This document shows, piece after piece, positions 34,655-45,133 of a DNA stretch of 64,000 bases. This DNA is from Cokeromyces recurvatus (taxonomy: Eukaryota; Mucoromycota; Mucoromycetes; Mucorales; Mucoraceae). A model generated the notes under the pieces. It worked only from the letters and a program-made list of their open reading frames with translations. It searched no databases and had not been told where the DNA came from. The DNA is taken from positions 1 to 64,000 of the forward strand of contig NW_026251405.1 in NCBI RefSeq assembly GCF_025118155.1, in the 5' to 3' direction. Numbering within the stretch: position 1 is the first letter of the stretch; the number at the start of each line of letters is the position of its first letter. The position numbers and the translations under genes were made by a program.

Positions 34655-36166
34655 GTAGTGCTTCCTTCCAAAGTTTTGGCAATAACTTTAATAGGTAACT
34701 TATGAACATATGTATTTATACAATTTGAATAAAGTAGAAAAAGAAAATGTCTTTTATAGAACATATTAGTGTAGTTCCTTTCTATATTTTATTCTGGTAA
34801 TTTACAGGCCAGTTTAATACTTCGTATGATTACCTTTAGCTTTGATAACAGCCCCAATATATTTTTTGGGGGTGTTTCATAAGCAACAAGCTTGCACTTG
34901 AGATAAAACCATATGTTCTCAAGTGGATTCAGATCCTGTAAGTAGGAGGACTAATCTAATACATTTATTTAACTTAGTTCCAAGAATTTTTGTATGTATT
35001 TTGATGTATGTTTTGGATCGTTATCCTTCAACAGGAAAACATCCTCCAATTTTAACCATCATCTTTCAAAGATTTTATAAAGTCACCATCAAGTATTTCG
35101 CAATAATAATTGCAAGCCCATCCCGTCCTATATCTTGGTAATAAAGCCAGGATCATGTTGTGTAAAGCAGCTCCACAATATTAAACTCACACCTCCACCT
35201 TCGTATTTATAGTTAGCATTATGATCTCTAAGGGGCTCACCTCTTTTGGCCCACGCCCACTGCTTTCCATTCAATCCTAAATGATTTATTTTTGTTTCGT
35301 CGCTGAAAATAATTTTTTTCTAGTCTTCAACCGTCCAACTTTTATAAGCTTTTGCTCATTTCAGTTGATTCTACTTTCGCTCATTAGTTGATAGTAATAC
35401 AAACTTTCTTGATCTTAGAATCGAAATCAGATATCTTGAGGAATCTATGAGTAGTCTAAGCTGAAATGTCAATACCTTGACCTTATAGGCTCCTGACTGC
35501 TTCAACTGTTGCAGTAGAATAACCAGTATAGAACGATCTGACAATCAATCTACCAAGATGTTTAGAGATTAATCTTGAGTGTTCGTTTTTTTTTTTTTAT
35601 TACATGCAATGCCATAAGCCTTAGCAATTCTTCCGACAGTAATGTTAGAAATAGTTAAACTTTTTGCAATTGCTCTATGGGACCTCTTAACTTTGAGCTT
35701 AGCTAAAATATCATTTTTTTTTTGTCGTAAGGAATTGGATGCATGTTAGAAATTAGTTAAATGAAGAGATGTCGTGAATGACTTTGAAGAATTATAGTCT
35801 AACGCAGAGAGGAAAAAAAAAATATGTTTTTATTGCTAAAATCAGTTTATTATGACTTAGTAAACATTTAAAGTTATAAAACTGGGAAAAAAAATCAGAT
35901 AAAAGCTATTATATGAAAAGCCCATTTCAATTGACTCAATTATGCGAAATCCCAGATGAAGGAATGAGCGATTGGAATGTTTACTCTAATTAACAAAACG
36001 AATAGAGTTGGGACCTCAAGGTGCATCATTGGATAGCTTAAATCATCTAGTTTTTGAAGCAGTATAGAAAAAAAAATTAGTAAAACAAATCTATAGAAAA
36101 GCAACATAAAAAAAGATGGAAAATTATGAAAACCAAAAACATTATAACCCTTTTGTGAGTTACTAT
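34655..36166 (-). mobile_element. Decayed second Tc1-family element
   Basis: The minus strand shows a broken Tc1 transposase. The C-terminal end near 34810-34860 aligns with the intact copy (TACTTCGT, TTACCTTT, TTGATA blocks). A Pro-Leu-Glu-Asn-type NPIE region lies near 34920, and a recognisable helix-turn-helix (KRSHRAIAKSLTISNITVGRI) is encoded at about 35640-35705. Several stops and frameshifts interrupt it. The right end TTTTGTGAGTTACTATA near 36150-36166 resembles the intact element's terminus. The left border, set near TAGTGCTTCC at 34655, is a guess. It is older than the copy at 31956-33613. Confidence 0.6.
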
Positions 36167-37073
36167 ATCTACAGTTTATATTCAATTGAAGAAATAATGT
36201 AGGCTTTTTTATTCTATATTATTCAGATATTTAAATAAACTATATTATTGTAGTAACAACGCTATTTACTGTTCTAAAAAAATACAAAATAATATGAAAA
36301 TATACTATGGTGATTACCGTCGTCCTTCGTGTGGCTTTGAAGCAAGATAACGATAATAATATAAAATAAGTTCAAATTATAAGACGTCCTTCTTTACTAA
36401 CAGGTTTGTTTTTTCTTTAATCTATATATAGTCCCTTTTGAGAAGAAACGATGTTACTACTATGTAAATAATGTATATAATACAAATTAAATACGTTTAT
36501 ATAATATTATCGTAATCAACAAGAATACATAACAATTAAATGAACTTTTTTCTTTTTTCTTTTTTCTCTTTATCCTTAAAACAAAGTAGTAAATAACAGA
36601 TTTATGATATATACATTGTATTATAGTTTCAGCATATTTTTCATAAACCAGTTAATGATGGTTAAATAGTTTACTTTGTAATATAAATTACGAATATTCA
36701 ATAAAAGACTAAACATCGTATCTTATTGAATATAAAAATAATTTTTTAACTATTAACATAATATATATTATTTTAGACCTGTGTAAGTAAGACTGTATTT
36801 TATAATATATCATTATTTACTATTGGTAGGCTATACTTCTTTTATATAATAACGCGTCAATATTAGAAATATATTGTTTTGTCTCTGTAATATAATCAAG
36901 ATGAGCCTTGTTATTCAGAGTAATATGTAGAACTTGAAACCTTTTATATTATTTATTTTCAGTATGGAGGAGTATTTATGTCTTATATTTGGTTCCTTTA
37001 TTTTGCTTTTTCATAAAGCGCCTTCTGGAGAGATTCAACAGAGTATTAAAAAGTTGAAAATAAATTAAATGTA

Positions 37074-37075
<2 letters not shown>

Positions 37076-37113
<38 letters not shown>

Positions 37114-37120
37114 GGGGGGG
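37076..37120. repeat. Poly-T37 followed by G8
   Basis: Composite homopolymer: 37 T then 8 G. The T-to-G switch is unusual in this AT-rich window. Confidence 0.85.
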
Positions 37121-37591
37121 AGAAGCAAAAGGTAGGAGATTTTTATTAAAAAAAATGATATCACTACTATACAGTTTTATTTCTGTAAATGGAACGAATT
37201 AGATCTCTAATATCTGTGCAGTGCATTTTTCAACATACCAAAAATAGAAAAAAATAAGCTATCACATAATAATAAATTTTATATTTAATTCAGTCTTCTT
37301 TCAATTAATAATGTATGTTATTTCTTTTTTAGCAAAAATCGTATAACGCGTTTCTACTGACCTGACAGAATACAATAGATTATCATATATAATGTTTATT
37401 GATTTCATATGTGCATTTTTCCTTTTTTTTTCTTTTTTTATTTTTATTTACTTGTTGTGATAACAGAAGCAGAAAAAAAAAGTTCACGAGGATATGTGTC
37501 AATGTATACACTAAAAGAGGCAATCGTAATGGAGTTATAAAACATTAAATTTATATATTATATAAATTCCTTTCATTGTGATAATCTTTTT

Positions 37592-37611
37592 TTTTTTTCC
37601 CGGGAAAAAAA
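37592..37611. promoter_or_regulatory. Perfect 20-bp palindrome centred on CCCGGG
   Basis: Seven T, CCCGGG, seven A. A similar but imperfect arrangement lies at about 15140-15156 upstream of tropomyosin. It could be a dimer binding site or a small hairpin; function is not shown. Confidence 0.2.
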
Positions 37612-38491
37612 GACATATTATGGGAAGACCCAGTGATTTTTAAGCATAGTAGCTTTTGACGGATTGCAATTCCCGTAAGTTTTTCGAACCAAGTTTTTCC
37701 TCAAGAAAAAAAAAAAAAACTAAATTATAAAAAAAAAAACTAATATCCGGATTAAAATTGTGTTCTGATAACGAACAATACATAAGACATTCATAAATGC
37801 TTTTCACCAATCATTTTTAATAAAAAGGTTTCGGGCAGTAGAGAATAAAACCTTCCTTACGTCTATCAGCTGTTTTTTTATTTATAATCAGTATCAGTGC
37901 GGAGTGTAATTCAAAAAGTAAAAAGGGGGAAGGGCATAAGATAAGTTAATCTATTTTAGGCAAGTCGTTAGACTCCAAACCTTGATATTTCTTTATTTGG
38001 AACTTATTTCCAGAATAGAAATAAATTTCCCACAATAATCAACATAGGTCAAGAGAGCGTGAGAAATGATTTGCTAGAATAGTTTCCCATTTTTAGGATA
38101 TAAATTATTTACCCAGTTTTAGTTTTTTTTGACAGATAACTTGATCGATTATTGTATAATTTTCGTGTAACATGTCAACTATTAAGCTCTCTGTAAGTGT
38201 TGAAGTACAAAATGATTATCACGTTTTTTTTCTTTTTCTTTTTCTTTTTTTTTTTTCACTTAATGAAATTTGATCTGTAACAGAACTAGAACAAATTGTT
38301 TTTTTTATTTAAAATAATGAAACATTATAATATCTTTTCTAAACGGAGAACTAAAAAGCAAAATTTTGTTTTGTATATATAATCCCTTATACTCCTTTTT
38401 TTTTTTTTTTTTTTTTTTCTTTAAAAAAATTAATTTATATCTTATTTCATTTCCGTTTATACATTAAAATATACCTTTCTCTACGACCATT

Positions 38492-40319
38492 ATGGAGGAC
38501 GAGAAAAAGAGTACTATATTAGAATCAACAACAATAAGTTATGAAGACAATATAACCAGCGATGCTCATTCTTATACAGCTGAAAGTCAAATAGCCGGCC
38601 CCGAACCGACAGAAGAAGAGTGGAAAGAATTGCCTGAAGTTTCTGATACAATTCCAAAAGCAGCATTTTTAGTTATTTTAATTGAATTTTGTGAACGATT
38701 CACTTATAATGGTTTGAGTGGTCCTTTCCAAAATTATATTCAAAATCCTGCTCCTCCTTCATGTAATTATCTTATTTAGTAGCTATATATATATATACAT
38801 CGATAAACAGTTTTTTTTAATACATGTATTATTTTCCTTTTTTTAATATTTTGTAGATCCCGCAGAATTACCAGGTGCTCTAAATAGAGGTCAACAAGCA
38901 GCTACTGCTTTAACTACCTTTTTCCAATTCTGGTGTTATATCACCCCAGTGTTAGGCGCTATTATCGCTGATCAATTCTGGGGTAAATACATTACTATCC
39001 TTGTATTTGCTGTCATTTACTGTATTGGTCTTATTATCCTTACTCTCACCTCTATTCCCAAAGCTATTGCCAATGGCAGTGCTTTCCCTGGTCTTGTAGT
39101 TGCCATTATTATTATTGGTCTTGGTACGGGTGGTATTAAATCTAATGTATCACCTCTTGTTGCTGAGCAATATCGTAGTAAGTCCGCCTATGTGAAGACA
39201 CTTAAAAATGGTAAACGCGTTATCGTTACTCCTCAAGCTACATACCAAAAGATTTTCAATTACTTTTATTGGAGTATTAATGTCGGTTCCCTCTCTGCTA
39301 TTGCAACTACGGAATTAGAAAAGAATGTTGGTTTCTGGCCTGCTTATTTGTTACCTACTCTTATGTTTGTTCCTTGTATTATTATTGTTATTCTTGGTCG
39401 TAAACAATATGTTCAATCTCCTCCTCGTGGATCTGTCTTTATTGAAGTCGGTAGACTCTTTTGGCTTTCTTTCAAGGTGAAAGGTGGCCTTGAAGCTTGT
39501 AAACCTTCTAATATGGCTATTGATCATCCTGAGTTAATGTCTAAAGTCACTTGGGATGATATTTTTGTTGATGAATTAAGGCGTGCCTTGAAGGCATGTG
39601 TTGTCTTCTGTTGGTTCCCTATTTATTGGTTATGTTACAATCAAATGACTAATAACTTAGTTTCTATGGCTGCCACTATGATAACTGGTAATGTCCCTAA
39701 CGATATTATGCAGAACATCGATCCTATTGCCTTGATTATCTTGATTCCTATTATGGATAACTTTTTATATCCTTTACTTAGAAGATTGAATATTCCTTTG
39801 CGTCCCATTGCTCGTATTACCTTAGGCTTCTTCTTTGCTGCTGCTTCCATGGGATATACTGCTGGTATTCAAGCCAAAATTTATAGATCCCCCCCTTATT
39901 ATGACCATCCTGAAGGCAGAGAAAACTGGATCTCTGCTGCTTATTTAATTCCCTCCTATATTTTGATTGCTATTTCTGAAATTTTTGCTTCTATTACGGG
40001 TATGGAATATGCTTATAAAAAGGCTCCTCAATCTATGAAATCTATTGTTATGGCTCTTTACTTGCTTACTAGTTGCTTCGCTTCCATTCTTGGTTTTGCC
40101 TTGGTTTCAGTTGCCGTAGATCCTAAACTAACTTGGATGTATCTTGGTATTTGTATTGCAATGCTTGTTTGTACTATTCTCTTCTGGATTTGTCATCATA
40201 AGGCTGATGCACGCGATGCTGAAGAAGATGCCATTCAGCGTGATATTAAACCATCTCCCAAACGTAAGAGTGATGAAGAGGAAGTTGTAGTTGAATATAA
40301 TGCTGAAAAGACAGCTTAA
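38492..40319 (+). CDS. PTR2: Di/tripeptide transporter, PTR2 (POT family)
   Basis: Two exons, 38492-38762 and 38857-40319, join in phase to 577 residues. The acidic N-terminal tail (about 50 residues) precedes the E-x-x-E-R-F motif (EFCERFTYNGLSG), which couples proton and peptide transport. The second family signature FNYFYWSINVGSLSA is also present, along with about 12 membrane segments. The GLGTGGIKSNVSPLVAEQY block is typical of PTR2-type fungal transporters. The C-terminal tail is charged and cytosolic. Role: proton-driven uptake of di- and tripeptides at the plasma membrane. Codon use in exon 2 is more C-ending than its neighbours, as expected for a highly expressed gene. The 5' region has pyrimidine-rich stretches but no identifiable peptide-response site. 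Confidence 0.95.
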
Positions 40320-41561
40320 ATTTTATATCAAAGCAAATTCAATTTCATTACATTATTCCTTTTTTTTTGTAAATAGTAATTTTACATTCTTTTTTTTATT
40401 ATTTAGACATTTATATTATTAACTTCCCTTTTGTACTATTCATTTTTTAACATATAAATGTATATATCCTATATATTGTTATTATTTCTCCTATTCAAAA
40501 ACAAATAAATATATATACATATTTATAAAATTATAAGAAACTTTAAGAGTTTTAAGATAATTAATATAGTAAAGCCAATTTTCTTTATGTTATATAATTA
40601 GCTGTTATGCAACATTGCAAAAAAGATTAAGCAATAAATATATTTTACTCCAGTATTATATAATACTGAAAAAAAAAAAATCAGAAGAAAATATTTATTG
40701 ATTGCCATTTAATTGAAGCGATTAATTGAAGGTTTGTCGTTTACTCAATATTCTATCGATTGCTCTTTAAACAATTATTAAAAGGTTTTCCCAGCTTTGT
40801 CTATTCATGTTTAACATGTAAGTGCCTTCTTCTTCTTCTCTCTCTCTCTCTTTCTCCCTTCCTCTTTTAGTTTCATGTAAATTTCGTATATTTGGTATTC
40901 TAGTTTATTGCTCAAATGAGGTTTTGTGAAGGATGGATATCTATCTTCTCTGTCAAACCCAATGAGCAACTTTAAATGTTACTGTTGGACAACTAATTAT
41001 TAATGCCCTGGGGGTAATAATATCGTATTGGATATTTGTGCTTAAATTATATTATCATGTGATTATTTATTTATTTACTACAATTGCAAATAATATCCTG
41101 AAGAAAAACATTAATACGTTCTTTTAATACTCATTCTAAGAGGGTCTTTACCAGTATAAGAACAGCACTTTATTAAGATAGTGCTTAATGTGTGTGTGTG
41201 TGTTTATCTTTATAACTCATTCTCTTTGCGAAATACATATATCAGTATATGTATATGGAAGAAATAACTGTCAGATAATCTATATTATGGCTCTCTTTAT
41301 TATAATTGATACACATGACTAACATATATAAAATACATGTATATTACAAATGTATGCTTTGACATGCTTACGTAAAAAAAAAAAAAGTGTATATACAGTA
41401 CACAACTAATAAAATCTCTTTCTTTTAATCCACTACAGCCTATAATAATAAAGTAAAGAATACGGTTTATATATAATGAAGCCTATTTTGTGTATAATAA
41501 TAGGGTATTTATTTACAATAAATATTTATGTATCTTTTCTTTTCTTTTTTTTTTCTCTTTT
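40320..41561. other. Convergent 3' region between PTR2 and mitochondrial carrier
   Basis: 1.24 kb AT-rich sequence. CT repeats near 40830-40860 and a short TG repeat at 41191-41201. No exon or RNA gene recognised. Confidence 0.5.
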
Positions 41562-42779
41562 TTAATTTTTTTTCAAATCATCTAATTTTTTAACAATCAT
41601 TTCATATGTTAGAATTGTCATTGCCGAAGAAGGTACTGTTCTAACTAAATTTGTTGATAGACCTTTATAAAATCCTCGAATACCTTCTTCTTTGGACATG
41701 ACTCGAATAGCATGCAGAATACCTTTATATTTGTATGGTTTTTTTGTTTGATTCTGTAAACGAGTTCGAATCACTTCATGTGGATATGTCGCAAGACTTG
41801 CAGCCATTTTTGAAAGTGACGAAGCTAGTAAAATGGCAGAGGACCCTGACGAAACATGATGATCCACATCTATATAAGAACAAAATAACTTGTTCAATTT
41901 ATCTTTTTATTTTTTTGTATATATGTGTGTATATATATATTATGTATACATACTGAATACAATCTTTAGCTTTTCATATAAAGGAAACTGAACAGCAACA
42001 TGACTAATACCAAAAAGTGATGGTCCTAAACCTTTATAAAATCCTCTAAATCCTTCCACTTCTGCAATTGTTATAAATGCATGTAAAGTATTTTTATATC
42101 TATATGCTGTCCATTCACTTTGAGTCTAAAAAAAATTAATTGTCTTGATCCTAGCTGTTATTTTTATGTATACACATTACCATAAGTCTAGTTTTTATTA
42201 CCCACAAAGGGTTAGTTAATATCGTAGATGCTGCTCCCGCCGACATAGCAGAACTAATATGCAATAGCCATTCTTTATTATGTCCTACTATAAATAAATA
42301 ATATTATTGATATTCACATGCATTTTTTTTTTAACTCTTCAATAAATACCTAATCTATCAGCCCAATGATTTTTACAATAATCATAAGCAGTGAAATAAA
42401 TTGCCCAAGTAGGCAGATAGCCTAATATTGTTGGTCCTAAACCTCTATATAACCCACGAATACCCTCTTCTTGCCAAATTCTACTCAAAGTACCTATAGT
42501 ACCTTTATATAGTTTTTCTCCAGGTAAAGCAACACTTTGATTTTGTAACCGGGTCTTTGCTACATCTAATGGACATGTTACGATAGACGAAACAATGCCA
42601 GCGCCAGCGCCTGCAATAGAATGCTTCAAATTTTCATGACTTTGACTGATACACACACGCAAAAAAAAAAAAAAAAAAAAAAAAAAATTAAAAATAAAAA
42701 GTCAATAACCTATATAAATCATCATTATTATTTATACTTACGCAAACTGTCTCCACCAGTTATTAAATGTTATAGTCAT
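41562..42779 (-). CDS. Mitochondrial carrier, NAD+/pyrimidine-nucleotide/folate subgroup
   Basis: Five exons on the minus strand: 42779-42742, 42645-42350, 42287-42181, 42125-41954 and 41869-41562. They join in phase to 306 residues. Three tandem carrier repeats are visible, each with its P-x-[DE]-x-x-[RK] motif: PLDVAKTRLQ, PLWVIKTRLM and PHEVIRTRLQ. The second repeat has Trp in the motif, and GYLPTWAIYF and GISHVAVQFPLYEKLK are found in the Ndt1/Yia6, Rim2 and SLC25A32/33/36 group. Role: exchange across the inner mitochondrial membrane. NAD+ (Ndt1/Yia6) is the closest by eye, but a pyrimidine nucleotide or folate substrate is possible. An A27 tract (42661-42687) lies in intron 1, reading as T before the acceptor. 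Confidence 0.88.
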
Positions 42780-44181
42780 ACTGATCTTTATCTCAATAGA
42801 AATTATATAATTAAACTTATTCCCCTCCTTTTTATTATAATAATAATAATCAAGTCTATTCTGGTATACAAAATATAAGAAAATAGCAAAAAAAAAAAAA
42901 AAAAATGAAAAATGAAAAAAAAAATGATGAGAGAGAAAAAAGAAAGACAAGTTTCGAATTTATTCCTTCTTCCTCTAGTTTAACTTTTGTTGTTTATTTG
43001 AATTCGAGATTTAAATAAAAGTTGTTTTTTTGTCTTAAAGGCAAAAGAAGAAAATAAAATAAAATAAAATAAAAAGTGGGGGATTAAAGTAAAAATTTAC
43101 CCATTGACACAAACAATAACCAATCAAATATGACACTTGTAACGTCACTTTTTTTTTATTTATTTATAATATACATCAAAAAAAAAAATGAAAAGCCAGA
43201 CTTGAGTATATTATTTCTTCTATATGAATGGAATACGTTAAAAGAAAAAAGTCAAAAAAAGCCAGTTTTAAGCACAGCTAATAGATAATCTTTTTCTATT
43301 CATCAAGATCGTATATTGATCAGCTATCTAGAGTAATTGACCGAAAATAAAGATAGAAGCCTTTTTCGGGTTCAATAGTCAAAAAAAAAAAGGGATGCAT
43401 ATTGTGAACATTATAGTGTAAAGCAAGTTGGATATTAGAGATTGAGTTATAAATCAGGCAAGATAAATAGATTCAGCTAGTGTAAGAACCAATAATTGCT
43501 TCAAAAGGAAAGAGAATAAAAGATCTTCAACTATTTAAGGCATATGCCGTCAATTATATGCATATAAAAGAAAAAGACAGTAATCGTCGAAATCACTAAT
43601 ATAAAGGCTATTGTGCCCAAGCTTTATCATAGATAATCACTAAAAGATGTGGTAAACTGCTGAGAGCAATTTGGATAGGGCTAAAAGTTTGTATTCTCCT
43701 AGGGAAGAAATAGATAAGCAGATCTACTGGGATTCTCTAGATAAAAGGTACAGAGTATTTTTGAGAGTTTTCTTGCTCAATAATAGTACAACAGGATCAA
43801 AAGATGAACATAAAAACATTTCCATAATAAAAAGTTCTTCATCAGTTTCCCTAATTTGTTCCTTTTTAATTTGTCCGAATTAAACTATCAATTATGCTAT
43901 AATCTTGATTATGAGAAATGCCTTTATTTTGGCTTAATTCGACTGAAACACTCGATATAATCATTCTTATCTGCACTTTCTCTATTTATCCGTATTTTTA
44001 TCAACAACAATAGCTTATACATATGAAATTGTTAATTTATAAACTTTTTTTTTTTTTTATGAACCTACTCGATAAAGGAGAAAAAAAAAATTTAAGACAC
44101 CAGCAGCCATTAAAAAAATAAATCAACGTCATCTGGTTTTAAAAAGAAAAAAATATTTTTTTTTATCGATTTCTTTCACTA
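42780..44181. other. Divergent intergenic region between mitochondrial carrier and UTP23
   Basis: 1.4 kb. A frame open at 43671-43883 with non-ATG start shows no recognisable domain and is not called. T runs occur at 43148-43157 and 44047-44058. No promoter element can be named with confidence. Confidence 0.5.
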
Positions 44182-44312
44182 ATGACAAAAGAATCGCGAA
44201 CTAATAAAAAGATCGTACATACTTATTCAATTGGTTTTGGATTTAGACCACCATATCAAATACTATGTAAATATCATTACTATTAAATATAAGATCTTTG
44301 TACTAATTTACG

Positions 44313-44376
<64 letters not shown>

Positions 44377-45061
44377 TTCCAGTGGATGGAGAGTTTTGCA
44401 AGGTAGCTTTGGATAGAAAGATTTATTTAAAGGATGCACTTCCAAGCTTAATGTTTGCTCCAACTCGTTTACGTAATATATATATATATATATGTATATG
44501 TATGTGTGTGGATACAGTAGTTTTTATTAATTTTCTTTAACTATAGTTGTTACCGAATGTATTTTAAATGAACTAAAATCAAAAGGACATGATCATACCA
44601 GTGCTTACATTTTAGCTAAAAAATTTGAAACTCGTAAATGTTCTCATAAAGAACAGCCCGTTTCTAGTTATCAATGTATTCGAGAAGCAGTAGGCGACGA
44701 TAATAAACATCACCTTTCTATTGCAACACAAAATCCTAAATTAAAGGATAGATTAAGAAAGATACCGGGTGTTCCAATCATCTATGTTAATGTTAAACAC
44801 CAAAGATTAGGCATTGAGCCTATGACGGATAGGTCAAAACAAGTCATGAAACAGCATGAACTAGAAAAGACACAACCTGTAGATAAAATGACTTTGCAAC
44901 TAAAGAGAAAGGTGCTAGCTAATGAAGGAGATGAGCATCAACAAAAACCTAAACCAAAGAAGAGGAAAGTAAAAGGTGTCAATCCTTTAGCAATGAAGAA
45001 AAAGAAAAAGAAGACTCCTCCCCCACCAAAGAAGAAGAAGGATAATAATGACAATAAATAG
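44182..45061 (+). CDS. UTP23: rRNA-processing protein Utp23 (PIN-like, small-subunit processome)
   Basis: Three exons, 44182-44266, 44383-44472 and 44547-45061, join in phase to 229 residues. The N-terminus TYSIGFGFRPPYQILLDGEFC and the following ALPSLMFAPTRLLVTECIL block match the Utp23/Fcf1 PIN-like fold. HDHTSAYILAKKFETRKCSHK carries the conserved Cys/His zinc cluster of Utp23. The C-terminal 70 residues are Lys/Pro-rich nucleolar-type sequence (KPKPKKRKVKG). Role: needed for early cleavages of pre-18S rRNA in the nucleolus and release of snR30. Intron 1 (116 nt) is more than half T61 (44315-44375), placed just before GTTCCAG. It converges on the CBS/PB1 gene with 72 bp between stops. Confidence 0.9.
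44315..44375. repeat. Poly-T tract, 61 nt, inside UTP23 intron 1
   Basis: The T run sits directly in front of the intron acceptor (GTTCCAG at 44376-44382), where it forms an extreme polypyrimidine tract. Confidence 0.92.
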
Positions 45062-45133
45062 CAAGAAATGATTAGAAAACAAGCAATAAACTTAGAATAC
45101 ATAAAAAAATGTACTTATTTGTAAATAAATTTA

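Larger units (their letters stand above)
36170..38491. other. AT-rich gene-free region and PTR2 5' region
   Basis: No exon was recognised over 2.3 kb. It contains a T37 tract joined to eight G at 37076-37120, a perfect 20-bp palindrome at 37592-37611, and a T-rich leader before the peptide-transporter start. The left part may be worn repeat sequence, but I could not identify a family. Confidence 0.5.

Noticed and set aside
34923..35141. 72-codon plus-strand ORF
   Set aside because: Antisense of the decayed second Tc1 transposase.
35940..36185. 81-codon minus-strand ORF with hydrophobic stretch
   Set aside because: Lies at the end of the decayed Tc1 element; no start context or family match.
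43671..43883. 70-codon open frame with mixed residue composition
   Set aside because: No ATG at its start, no splice partners I could join, no recognised domain; left as unexplained sequence.
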